From Lachnospiraceae bacterium MD308 (GTDB lineage Bacteria; Bacillota; Clostridia; Lachnospirales; Lachnospiraceae): a stretch of 64,000 bases of DNA. The notes beneath the pieces are model-generated. The model did not search any database and had not been told where the DNA came from. It saw only the letters and a program-made list of their open reading frames with translations. The DNA lies in the NCBI GenBank assembly GCA_000403475.2, contig KE159795.1, forward strand, positions 124,001-188,000, written 5' to 3'. Positions within the stretch are counted from its first letter, which is position 1, and each line of letters begins with the position of its first letter. Made by a program: the position numbers and the translations under genes. Shown here piece after piece: positions 8,853 to 16,875 of the stretch.

Positions 8853-10088
8853 CTATACCGCTTCTTCCCGTCGGAGAATATCATATACATCTGCCCGCTC
8901 AGACAGCTCTACATAGAGAACCTGTTTTGGATGCGGGGCACTTTCTTTAGAGGTTCCGTCCTCATCAGTGATATTTTTCACAGTCGTGAGAATATTACGG
9001 CCATCCGGCTTCATGATTTCAATCTGCTCACCGACAGCAAATTTGTTGCGCTGTTCAATACGGCAAATATTCCCCTGCGCTTCACCGACAATTCCAAGAT
9101 AAGTATATTCCTTTACATAGGTATTGTTATCATAAATCTGGCTTTCTTCATTTGGTTTTCCAAAATAAAACCCTGTAGTGAACTGACGATATGTGCAGTT
9201 TACAATCTGCTCTAAGTACCAGGGCATATTCGCCCTGTATTTTTCCGGCGATTCAATATAGTCGTCAATGGCTTTCCGATAAGTCCTGGCCACCGTCGCC
9301 ACATAGAGGGCAGTCTTCATACGCCCTTCTATCTTGAAGCTGTCGATTCCTGCATCAATCATCTCCGGGATATGCTCAATCATGCACAAATCCTTGGAGT
9401 TAAAAATATAAGTACCTCGCTCATTCTCGTAGACCGGCATATACTCGCCGGGTCTGGTCTCCTCTACAACCGCATATTTCCAACGGCATGGATGCGTACA
9501 TGCCCCATGGTTGGCGTCACGTCCTGTAAAGAAATTGCTCAGCAGGCAACGTCCGGAATAGGAAATACACATAGCCCCGTGAATAAAGCTCTCAATCTCC
9601 ATCTCTTCCGGAATATGTTCACGGATTTCTTTAATCTCCTCAAGGGACAGCTCCCTTGCCGAAACTACACGCTTTGCCCCCAACTCCCACCAGAAACGGT
9701 ATGTGCCGTAATTCGTATTGTTGGCCTGGGTGCTCACATGGCGCTCAATCTCCGGGCAAATCTGTTTTGCCAGCATAAAAACTGCCGGGTCCGCAATAAT
9801 CAGCGCATCTGGCTTTAACTCTTTAAGCTCCTTTAGATATTCCTCCACACCCGGAAGATCATCGTTATGTGCCAGTATATTCACTGTCACATGCACTCTG
9901 GCTCCCCTTTCATGGGCGAATGCAATCCCTTCCCGCATATCCTCCATGGAAAAATTCTTTGCCTTTGCGCGCAGTCCGAAAGCCTCGCCTCCGATGTAGA
10001 TGGCGTCGGCGCCGAACATCACTGCTGTCTTTAACACCTCCAGGCTGCTTGCCGGAATCAGAAGTTCCGGATGTCTATGATTCCTCAT
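8853..10088 (-). CDS. trhP: U32-family peptidase-like protein, probable tRNA U34 hydroxylase TrhP
   Basis: Members next to trmR hydroxylate U34 of certain tRNAs, using prephenate-derived chemistry and an Fe-S centre, giving 5-hydroxyuridine. The 411-residue protein has the U32 signature ESFIHGAMCISYSGRCLLSN and cysteines in GACTHPCRWKY that match the family's cluster ligands, followed by a C-terminal beta domain. Its start overlaps the end of trmR by 14 bases, pairing it with the methyltransferase that acts on its product. Annotation as a protease (the historical family name) is less likely. Substrate assignment is by homology and context. Confidence 0.85.
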   Translation of the reverse strand: MRNHRHPELLIPASSLEVLKTAVMFGADAIYIGGEAFGLRAKAKNFSMEDMREGIAFAHERGARVHVTVNILAHNDDLPGVEEYLKELKELKPDALIIADPAVFMLAKQICPEIERHVSTQANNTNYGTYRFWWELGAKRVVSARELSLEEIKEIREHIPEEMEIESFIHGAMCISYSGRCLLSNFFTGRDANHGACTHPCRWKYAVVEETRPGEYMPVYENERGTYIFNSKDLCMIEHIPEMIDAGIDSFKIEGRMKTALYVATVARTYRKAIDDYIESPEKYRANMPWYLEQIVNCTYRQFTTGFYFGKPNEESQIYDNNTYVKEYTYLGIVGEAQGNICRIEQRNKFAVGEQIEIMKPDGRNILTTVKNITDEDGTSKESAPHPKQVLYVELSERADVYDILRREEAV

Positions 10089-10752
10089 CTTTTTTATCCT
10101 CCCTCTTTTTCACGCTGAGAGCAATCCCATCCCCGAAAGGCAGGATGGATGTCTGAAGCTGTTCATTGTGCTTTAGCTCATAAAGATACTCCCGCATACG
10201 GCTGTGAATTGTCCGGTTCCTTCTCTCTACCGCAAAACGGGATTCGACAATGTCCCCGTCTTGAAGCACATTGTCAGATAACAGTACACCTTCCGGCGCA
10301 AGAAGCCGCACTGCCTCGGGCATATATTGGATATACTGGCCTTTTGCCGCATCCATAAAGATAAAGTCATAAAAACCGTCAAGTGTTTTCATAACCTCAT
10401 ACGCATCTCCTTCAAGAAGGGTAATCTGCCCTTCCCTCCCCGCCCGCTCAAAATTCCTTCGGGCGATGGGTATCCGTTTCTCATAATTCTCAATCGTTGT
10501 AATATGTCCGCCCTCCGGCATATACTCACTCATTAAAATTGCGGAAAATCCGACAGCCGCTCCGATCTCCAGGATACGAAGCGGCTTTTTCATCAACAAT
10601 AATACCTTTAAGAAGCTCTGGGTCTCCTTGCGTATAATCGGCACATGCCCTTCCAGCGCTTCCTGCTCAATTCTCTCGATTATCTCACTCTCCGGAACTT
10701 CCAGAGAGTGAATATATGTTACAATCCTCTCATCAACAATCATCTTACACAT
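10075..10752 (-). CDS. trmR: tRNA 5-hydroxyuridine methyltransferase TrmR (class I SAM O-methyltransferase)
   Basis: TrmR methylates 5-hydroxyuridine-34 to 5-methoxyuridine in tRNA. The 225-residue protein has the SAM-binding motif ILEIGAAVGFSAILM, the acidic ribose contact TTIENYEKR and the metal-site region FIFMDAAKGQY...LLSDNVLQDG of the O-methyltransferase 3 family. The ATG at 10752 overlaps the RNase J stop by eight bases. A second ATG at 10743 is equally possible (222 residues). It overlaps trhP by 14 bases, so the two steps of mo5U34 synthesis are translationally linked. It could instead act on a small molecule, but the neighbour argues against that. Confidence 0.85.
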   Translation of the reverse strand: MCKMIVDERIVTYIHSLEVPESEIIERIEQEALEGHVPIIRKETQSFLKVLLLMKKPLRILEIGAAVGFSAILMSEYMPEGGHITTIENYEKRIPIARRNFERAGREGQITLLEGDAYEVMKTLDGFYDFIFMDAAKGQYIQYMPEAVRLLAPEGVLLSDNVLQDGDIVESRFAVERRNRTIHSRMREYLYELKHNEQLQTSILPFGDGIALSVKKREDKKDEES

Positions 10753-12412
10753 CCATAATAATCGGCAGTATCATAGGTTTACGCTTTGTCCGTCTCCAGA
10801 TAAATTCATTCATCTTATCACGGATAACAAGCTTAATCTTACTCCAGTCCGCATTGCGCTGATGCATCAGGCAGTCCTCCACAGCCTCCGTAAGAATCTG
10901 TCTTGCCTCTTCCATGAGCACCTCAGATTCTCTCACATAGACGAATCCCCTGGACACGATATCCGGCCCCGCAAGAAGCTGATTGCTCCCGCGCTCAAGC
11001 GTCAATACGACGATAAGAATACCGTCCTCCGCCAAATGCTGGCGGTCTCTTAAGACAATGTTGCCCACATCACCCACACCAAGCCCGTCCACAAGAATTT
11101 CTCCTGTGTGTACCTTGTCAACGACTTCCGCCTTCTCACTGTCAATCTCCAACACATCACCCGAATGGATCAAGAATACATTCTCCTTCGGTATACCCAG
11201 ATTCCTCGCCAATGCCGCATTGGCATTCCTGTGCCTGAACTCTCCATGTATAGGAACTGCGTATTTCGGTTTCACCAGAGAGTAGATAAGCTTCAGCTCC
11301 TCCTGGCAGGCATGGCCTGACACATGGGCGTCCTGAAAAATTACATTCGCTCCCTTTTCTGAAAGTTCGTTTATGACTTTGGATACGGACTTCTCATTAC
11401 CCGGTATCGGGTTTGAGCTGAAAATCACCGTATCCCCCGGCATAATCGTAACTTTCTTATGCACATCCGCAGCCATACGCGAAAGAGCCGCCATAGATTC
11501 CCCCTGACTTCCTGTCGTAATCAGCACCGTCTTCTCCGGCGGGTAATTCCTTAACTGGTCAATCTCAATAAGTGTATTTGCCGGCACACTTAAGTACCCC
11601 AACTCCTGAGCAACCTGGATGATACTCACCATACTCCGCCCTTCCACTACAACCTTTCGGTTATATTTGCATGCGGAATTGATAATCTGCTGCACGCGAT
11701 CCACATTGGATGCAAAAGTGGCGATAATTATCCTTGTATGTTGATGCTCCGCAAAGATGTGGTCGAACGTATGGCCTACCGTCCGCTCAGACTGGGTAAA
11801 GCCCGTCCGCTCTGCATTGGTACTGTCGCTTAAAAGCGCCAGCACGCCTTTCTTTCCAATCTCAGCAAAGCGCTGCAGATCTATGGCATCTCCAAATACC
11901 GGTGTGTAATCCACCTTAAAGTCTCCTGTGTGCACTACAATTCCTGCCGGCGAATAGATTGCAAGAGCTGCCGCATCCTGGATACTGTGATTTGTCTTGA
12001 TAAATTCAATTCTGAATTGCCCCAGATTGATTGACTGCCCATGTCTTACAACTTTCCTCCTCGTACTTCTGAGCAGATTATGCTCTGTAAGCTTCTTCTC
12101 GATAATTCCCATCGTAAGCTTTGTGGCATAGATTGGCAGGTTCATCTCCCGAAGCACGTACGAGAGCGCCCCGATATGATCCTCATGTCCGTGGGTAATG
12201 ACAAACCCTTTCACTTTCTGTATATTATCCTTCAGATAGGTAATATCCGGAATCACCAAATCAATTCCCAGCATATCATTTTCCGGGAAAGCCAGACCGC
12301 AATCCACCACAATAATACTGTCTTCATATTCAAAGACAGTAATATTCATTCCGATCTTCTCCAAGCCTCCGAGCGGAATGATACGCAATTTTCCGTTGTT
12401 TTCTTTTTTCAA
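10745..12412 (-). CDS. rnj: Ribonuclease J
   Basis: RNase J is a metallo-beta-lactamase-fold nuclease with endonuclease and 5'-to-3' exonuclease activity, central to Firmicute mRNA decay. The 555-residue protein has the zinc motif THGHEDHIG, further metal ligands (HTGDFKVDYT, PIHGEFRH) and the beta-CASP region (LLSDSTNAERTG, GSQGE). The C-terminal domain is present, so the length is normal. It lies 17 bases after fur and overlaps trmR, so it belongs to the long ireB-to-trhP run. The sequence does not decide between J1 and J2. Confidence 0.95.
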   Translation of the reverse strand: MKKENNGKLRIIPLGGLEKIGMNITVFEYEDSIIVVDCGLAFPENDMLGIDLVIPDITYLKDNIQKVKGFVITHGHEDHIGALSYVLREMNLPIYATKLTMGIIEKKLTEHNLLRSTRRKVVRHGQSINLGQFRIEFIKTNHSIQDAAALAIYSPAGIVVHTGDFKVDYTPVFGDAIDLQRFAEIGKKGVLALLSDSTNAERTGFTQSERTVGHTFDHIFAEHQHTRIIIATFASNVDRVQQIINSACKYNRKVVVEGRSMVSIIQVAQELGYLSVPANTLIEIDQLRNYPPEKTVLITTGSQGESMAALSRMAADVHKKVTIMPGDTVIFSSNPIPGNEKSVSKVINELSEKGANVIFQDAHVSGHACQEELKLIYSLVKPKYAVPIHGEFRHRNANAALARNLGIPKENVFLIHSGDVLEIDSEKAEVVDKVHTGEILVDGLGVGDVGNIVLRDRQHLAEDGILIVVLTLERGSNQLLAGPDIVSRGFVYVRESEVLMEEARQILTEAVEDCLMHQRNADWSKIKLVIRDKMNEFIWRRTKRKPMILPIIMDV

Positions 12413-12429
12413 ATTTGCACCTCCATATG

Positions 12430-12888
12430 CTATTTTTCCGTTTTCTTAAGACACTCTCTGCATTTGCCGTAAAATTTCAGTTCATGATCCAACACGTAAA
12501 AGCCAGTCTCCTCCTCGATATGACTCTCTAACCTGTCCAGCCAGTCATCCTTAAATGGCTGCACATTACCACATGTCCTGCATATCAGATGGTGATGGTG
12601 GTGCTTTTTCTCTGCGCTCGTACCTTCTCCGATTTCATAGCGCACACACCCATCATCCAGACTGATGCGATCCACCAACTGCATTTCCAACAACAACTGT
12701 ACTGTCCGGTAAATTGTTGCCAGCCCGATATCCGGGTAATCCTCCTTTACCAGATCATAAATATCCTCCACGGTCATATGCCTGTCCCTATGACACGCAA
12801 GTACCTCTAACACAAGTAACCTTTGATTCGTTACCTTAAGTCCTTTTTCTTTCAGCATCTGCTTGAATTTTTCCTGACTGATAGACAT
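12430..12888 (-). CDS. fur: Fur-family metalloregulator
   Basis: This is a dimeric metal- or peroxide-responsive repressor. The 152-residue protein has the N-terminal winged helix with GLATIYRTVQLLLEMQLV and a C-terminal dimer domain with HHHHHLIC, and the two structural zinc pairs CRTCG and CREC. The motif set fits Fur, PerR or Zur. The sequence alone does not decide which metal is sensed. It lies between the DUF1292 gene and RNase J in the same direction. I see no clear Fur box immediately upstream. Confidence 0.9.
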   Translation of the reverse strand: MSISQEKFKQMLKEKGLKVTNQRLLVLEVLACHRDRHMTVEDIYDLVKEDYPDIGLATIYRTVQLLLEMQLVDRISLDDGCVRYEIGEGTSAEKKHHHHHLICRTCGNVQPFKDDWLDRLESHIEEETGFYVLDHELKFYGKCRECLKKTEK

Positions 12889-12939
12889 AAAATCACTACC
12901 CTCTCAGAATCTTTGCTTTCGTATATGTAAACAGAGCTT

Positions 12940-13200
12940 TTACCGCTCTATATCCACATCCTCCAACAGTTCCTCAAATACTTTTGAAATCACGCCAAGC
13001 TCGTCATCGTCATCTACGATTTCGTATATGCTGTCTTTCTCATCTGCCGGTGTCATATCTCTTAAAATCAAGCACTGTGCGTCTCCTCTTTCAGAATCTG
13101 TAACAAGAATATATGAAATTCCGTTAATCTTCGTCTGCTCCAGTACAAAAAACTCCACTTCTTCTTTAAGCTCTTCAGACATAAATTTAATCTTTTCCAT
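12940..13200 (-). CDS. DUF1292 (YrzB-like) small acidic protein
   Basis: This 86-residue acidic protein belongs to the YrzB/DUF1292 family, whose function is unknown. It shows the typical EEVEFFVLEQTKINGISYILV core and a strongly acidic C-terminal half (EIVDDDDELG). The conserved order ireB-ruvX-DUF1292 is found across Firmicutes and supports the call. It starts four bases after the ruvX stop, implying translational coupling. Confidence 0.88.
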   Translation of the reverse strand: MEKIKFMSEELKEEVEFFVLEQTKINGISYILVTDSERGDAQCLILRDMTPADEKDSIYEIVDDDDELGVISKVFEELLEDVDIER

Positions 13201-13204
13201 CTCG

Positions 13205-13645
13205 TTATCCCTCTATATCCATAGAAACTGAATCCAAATATCCCTGCAATATAAAAACTGCCGCAATTTTATCAATAAACTTTTTGCGGTTCTCTCGCCT
13301 TACGTTATTCTCAATTAAAGTCCGCTCTGCTTCCACTGTAGTCAGACGCTCGTCCCACATCACGACCTCAAGACCGGTCCGTTTCTTTAGCATCTCACCA
13401 AATTCCATTGCCTTTTTTGCCCGTTCCCCGATATCATTATTCAAAAGCTTTGGAAAGCCAACTACGATACGCTCCACTTCATATTCTTCAATCAAACTCT
13501 CAATGCGCGCACAAGTCTTCCGAAGCTTGTTCTCACTCTTGCGGGTAATTGTCTCAATACCCTGTGCTGTAATATGCAAAGGGTCACTGATTGCAACTCC
13601 CACAGTCTTCGAACCATAATCCAGTCCCATTATTCTCATAGACAT
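13205..13645 (-). CDS. ruvX: RuvX/YqgF-type RNase H-fold nuclease
   Basis: This family has been assigned Holliday-junction resolvase and pre-16S rRNA 5'-end nuclease activity. The 146-residue protein has the RNase H-like acidic motif [17 protein letters not shown], the strand [10 protein letters not shown] and the active-site segment [13 protein letters not shown], all expected. Its first base overlaps the last base of ireB, so translation is coupled. The start could be the ATG two codons further in. Size is normal. Confidence 0.93.
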   Translation of the reverse strand: MSMRIMGLDYGSKTVGVAISDPLHITAQGIETITRKSENKLRKTCARIESLIEEYEVERIVVGFPKLLNNDIGERAKKAMEFGEMLKKRTGLEVVMWDERLTTVEAERTLIENNVRRENRKKFIDKIAAVFILQGYLDSVSMDIEG

Positions 13646-13908
13646 TATAACCAGCCATTATGCTCAATATACGTCTTAAGCATCTCTTCCACCAGTTCAT
13701 CACGTTCCATCTTCATAATCAGGCTTCTTGCGCTGTTATGACTTGTAATATACGTCGGGTCTCCTGACATAATATATCCGACAATCTGATTTACCGGATT
13801 ATAACCTTTTTGGCTCAGAGCTTTGTACACAATCTCAAGGATATCTTTTGCTTGAATTTGTGGACCGCTTTCTACCTGAAAAAATTGGGTGCTGCTTAAA
13901 TCTTTCAT
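13645..13908 (-). CDS. ireB: IreB-family regulatory phosphoprotein (UPF0297/YrzL)
   Basis: In enterococci, IreB is a substrate of the PASTA kinase IreK and controls cell-envelope antibiotic tolerance. The 87-residue protein retains the family core [22 protein letters not shown] and has threonines near the N-terminus (STQFF), where the phosphorylated residue lies in the enterococcal protein. It heads the ireB-ruvX-DUF1292-fur-rnj-trmR-trhP run, and a good SigA promoter lies immediately upstream. The kinase is not in this window. Confidence 0.92.
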   Translation of the reverse strand: MKDLSSTQFFQVESGPQIQAKDILEIVYKALSQKGYNPVNQIVGYIMSGDPTYITSHNSARSLIMKMERDELVEEMLKTYIEHNGWL

Positions 13909-13940
13909 ATACTCACGTCCTTCAAAAATATTTCTCTTTC

Positions 13941-13969
13941 ATTCTAACCTAAAGCCATTCAAAATTCAA
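13941..13969 (-). promoter_or_regulatory. SigA-type promoter of the ireB operon
   Basis: The minus strand has TTGAAT (13969-13964), 17 bases, and TAGAAT (13946-13941). The -35 hexamer overlaps the mtaB stop codon, so the promoter is embedded at the end of the upstream gene. Confidence 0.65.
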
Positions 13970-15261
13970 TGCATTATTTGCAAATGGCTCTCAATTTCTA
14001 CATTTATAATTTGATTTATCTGTTTTTTGTCTAGTTTCTGTCTGATTTTAACATATTCTTTCGTATGGCCGATCCCATAAATTCCATCTTCACACTCTTC
14101 TGTCTCTTCTATAAGGACTTCTTTGACCGTCCCTATAAATGTTTTTTCAAAAGCCTCCTGCTTTCTGGCATTCAGTGCAAGAAGCTCATTGCTCCTTTTT
14201 GTTTTAATCTCCTCCGGTACCTGACCGTCCATCGCCGCAGCCTTCGTCCCTTCCCTTCTGGAATATTTAAACACATGCGTCTCGTAGAAACCGACTTTAT
14301 CTACGAACGCTTTCGACTGTTTGAATTCTTCCTCTGTCTCTCCCGGAAATCCTACGATAATATCCGTAGTAAGTGCAGGATTTTTAAAATATTTTCTAAG
14401 CAGACAGCATTTTTCATAATACTCTTCCGGCGAATACCGCCGATTCATACGCCGCAAGGTGGTATCGCAGCCGCTTTGCAGCGAGAGATGAAAATGAGGA
14501 CAGACTTTCTCAAGGGCAGACAGACGTTTTACAAATTCCTCCGTAATCACCCGCGGCTCTAAGGAGCCAAGCCGAATTCGCTCGATACCCCGGACCTCAT
14601 GAATCTGCATGATCAAAGAGAGAAGACAATCCTTTTCTCCATCAAAATCCATCCCATATGAGCTCAAATGAATTCCTGTCAACACCACTTCCTTATAGCC
14701 ATTCTCCGCTAAGCGCATCACCTCACCCATGACATTTTCCTGGCTTCTGCTGCGGATTCTTCCCCTTGCAAAAGGAATGATACAGTAAGTACAGAACTGA
14801 TTGCATCCGTCCTGTATCTTAATATAAGCCCGTGTATGTTCAGCGGTGTGCGCCAGAGAAAGTTCTTCATACTCATGTGCATGGTTGATGTCAAGACGTA
14901 TATCTAAAACCTCTTCTTTTTTTTCTCTCTCATACTGGCCGAGAATTGCTGCAATATCTTTCTTTTTATTGTTTCCGACAATAATGTCGATACACCCATC
15001 CGCCTGATTGCCTTTCTCCTGCGCATAACAGCCTGCCGCGACAATAACTGCATCCGGATTTCTCTTTTTTGCCCGGTGAAGCATCTGCCTTGATTTACGG
15101 TCAGCCATATTCGTCACCGTACACGTATTCACGATATAGATGTCGGCTTTCTCCTCAAACGGCACAATTGTGTACCCGTTTTCTTCCAAAAGCTGCTGCA
15201 TAGCTTCCATCTCATAAGCATTCACTTTACAGCCCAGATTGTGAAGCGCTACTTTTTTCAT
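13966..15261 (-). CDS. mtaB: tRNA t6A37 methylthiotransferase MtaB (radical SAM)
   Basis: MtaB adds a methylthio group to N6-threonylcarbamoyladenosine at tRNA position 37. The 431-residue protein has the three-cysteine N-terminal UPF0004 domain (HNLGCKVN, NTCTVTN, AAGCYAQ), the radical-SAM motif CNQFCTYC near residue 150 and a C-terminal TRAM-like segment. I preferred the ATG at 15261, which has AAAGGGA eight bases upstream. A start ten codons earlier (15291) lacks a binding site. It is divergent from the Crh-like gene. The MtaB subtype rather than MiaB is suggested by the GCKVN and NMADRKSRQ segments. Confidence 0.93.
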   Translation of the reverse strand: MKKVALHNLGCKVNAYEMEAMQQLLEENGYTIVPFEEKADIYIVNTCTVTNMADRKSRQMLHRAKKRNPDAVIVAAGCYAQEKGNQADGCIDIIVGNNKKKDIAAILGQYEREKKEEVLDIRLDINHAHEYEELSLAHTAEHTRAYIKIQDGCNQFCTYCIIPFARGRIRSRSQENVMGEVMRLAENGYKEVVLTGIHLSSYGMDFDGEKDCLLSLIMQIHEVRGIERIRLGSLEPRVITEEFVKRLSALEKVCPHFHLSLQSGCDTTLRRMNRRYSPEEYYEKCCLLRKYFKNPALTTDIIVGFPGETEEEFKQSKAFVDKVGFYETHVFKYSRREGTKAAAMDGQVPEEIKTKRSNELLALNARKQEAFEKTFIGTVKEVLIEETEECEDGIYGIGHTKEYVKIRQKLDKKQINQIINVEIESHLQIMH

Positions 15262-15295
15262 AGATAATCCCTTTCTACTATTTTCAAACATTTTC

Positions 15296-15324
15296 TTGAC
15301 TTTTCCAATATGTGCCTATAAGAT
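15296..15324 (+). promoter_or_regulatory. SigA-type promoter of the Crh-like gene
   Basis: TTGACT (15296-15301), a 17-base spacer and TAAGAT (15319-15324) are followed by a leader of about 50 bases. The leader contains an imperfect hairpin formed by GCAAGGGCAA and TTGCCTTGC (15332-15358). Confidence 0.7.
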
Positions 15325-15380
15325 GATAAGTGCAAGGGCAAGATTGCTTTTGCCTTGCTATCATAACTAGGAGGTATTTT

Positions 15381-15614
15381 ATGAAAACTGTACAAATTTC
15401 TTTGAACTCTATCAATAAAGTGAAATCTTTCGTAAATGAAATCACAAAATTTGACAACGATTTCGACCTTGTATCCGGAAGATATGTCATCGACGCAAAA
15501 TCTATCATGGGTATTTTCAGTCTGGATCTGTCCAAACCGATTGATTTGAATATTCATGCCAGCGAGTCTGACATCGATAACATCCTTGGCATTTTAAAAC
15601 CGTATCTTGTATAG
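15381..15614 (+). CDS. HPr-fold protein without the catalytic histidine (Crh-like)
   Basis: This 77-residue protein has the HPr fold length and the regulatory serine region (DAKSIMGIFSLD, serine 41 here), but the GLHxRPA active-site loop is replaced by SINKVKSFVN. It therefore cannot accept phosphate from enzyme I. By analogy with Bacillus Crh it could be phosphorylated on serine by HPr kinase and act in carbon catabolite regulation. Start choice is clear: AGGAGG lies seven bases before the ATG. It is monocistronic, with its own promoter and a strong terminator. A true HPr gene lies at 60.7-61.0 kb. Confidence 0.85.
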   Translation: MKTVQISLNSINKVKSFVNEITKFDNDFDLVSGRYVIDAKSIMGIFSLDLSKPIDLNIHASESDIDNILGILKPYLV

Positions 15615-15644
15615 TACCCATACAGTTCTTTTCTTCACGAAAGC

Positions 15645-15677
15645 AGTCAGACCCTTAAGGCCGGGTCTGACTTTTTT
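15645..15677 (+). terminator. Rho-independent terminator after the Crh-like gene
   Basis: AGTCAGACCC (15645-15654) and GGGTCTGACT (15663-15672) form a perfect 10-bp stem with an 8-base loop, followed by a T run. It lies between the Crh-like gene and the convergent thiI. Confidence 0.93.
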
Positions 15678-15681
15678 CAGG

Positions 15682-16863
15682 CTATTTTATCTCGATAATC
15701 TCAGCCGTGCGGACTGCCTCTTCAAAAAGGGCGTCAATCTTCTCACTGAGCCGTTCCTCTGAACGGCGAATCACATCAATATTCGGTTTCGTCACCGGAT
15801 GCTTTGCCACAAAAATTGTACAGCAGTCTTCAAAAGGCTGAATGGATGTCTCGTAAGTGTCTATCTTTTCCGCCACATCCACAATCTCCTGCTTGTCAAA
15901 TCCGATCAACGGCCGATATACAGGAAGCGTACACACATCGTTGGTCGCCGCAAGACTCTGCATTGTCTGGCTTGCCACCTGTCCGATACTCTCTCCTGTA
16001 ATAAGCCCAAGACATCCGTCCTTCTTTGCAAATCGCTCCGCAATCCTCATCATATACCGGCGCATAATAATCGTCAGCTCATCGTGAGGACACTGGTCAT
16101 ATATATATAGTTGAATATCTGTAAAATTCACCACGTGAAGCCTGATTGGGCCGGCGTATTTCGCCACCTTCTCTGCCAGATCCACGACCTTTTGCTTCGC
16201 GCGCTCACTCGTATAGGGCGGGGCGTGAAAATAAGTCGCCTCAATCCCTACCCCGCGTTTGGATACCATATATCCTGCAACCGGGCTGTCAATCCCTCCG
16301 GACAAAAGGAGCATGGCTTTTCCGTTCGTACCTACCGGCATTCCCCCGGCTCCCGGGATAATGTGGGAATACACATACACCTCATCCCTCACTTCGATAT
16401 TAACTGTCACATCCGGATGATGGACATCCACGCGTATCTCCGGAAATGCTTCCAGTATCGCTTCCCCCAGGTCGCGGCTGATCTCCATAGAATTTTTCGG
16501 GTACGTTTTCCTTGAACGCCTGGACTCCACCTTAAATGTAATTTTTTTATCCTCATACATCTCATCCATGTAGGATACGACTTCTTTTTTCAGTTCGTCA
16601 AAGCCTTTATCCTCCAATCTTACGACCGGACAGATTCCCACCAGACCAAATACTTTCTTTAGCTTCTCTGTCACGTCTTCGTAATCATACTCTCCGGCAC
16701 AATCCACATATATTCTTGCCTGTTTTTTATAGACATTGAATTCTCCGTCCGTTTCTCTAAGCGCAAAGCGTACCTGACGCACCAGCGCATCCTCGAAAAG
16801 ATATCTGTTCTTTCCCTTAATTCCAATCTCTCCGTACTTTAATAAAAATGTGTGAAAAATCAT
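15682..16863 (-). CDS. thiI: tRNA 4-thiouridine synthase ThiI (no rhodanese domain)
   Basis: ThiI adenylates U8 of tRNA and inserts sulfur to form 4-thiouridine. The 393-residue protein has an N-terminal ferredoxin-like/THUMP region, then the PP-loop AMLLLSGGIDSPVAGYM (about residue 180) and GLITGESIGQVASQTM. It ends without the C-terminal rhodanese domain found in E. coli ThiI, as in Bacillus, where a dedicated desulfurase supplies sulfur directly. The preceding gene, 12 bases upstream, is a cysteine desulfurase, which fits that arrangement. Confidence 0.95.
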   Translation of the reverse strand: MIFHTFLLKYGEIGIKGKNRYLFEDALVRQVRFALRETDGEFNVYKKQARIYVDCAGEYDYEDVTEKLKKVFGLVGICPVVRLEDKGFDELKKEVVSYMDEMYEDKKITFKVESRRSRKTYPKNSMEISRDLGEAILEAFPEIRVDVHHPDVTVNIEVRDEVYVYSHIIPGAGGMPVGTNGKAMLLLSGGIDSPVAGYMVSKRGVGIEATYFHAPPYTSERAKQKVVDLAEKVAKYAGPIRLHVVNFTDIQLYIYDQCPHDELTIIMRRYMMRIAERFAKKDGCLGLITGESIGQVASQTMQSLAATNDVCTLPVYRPLIGFDKQEIVDVAEKIDTYETSIQPFEDCCTIFVAKHPVTKPNIDVIRRSEERLSEKIDALFEEAVRTAEIIEIK

Positions 16864-16875
16864 CTTCTCTCTCCT

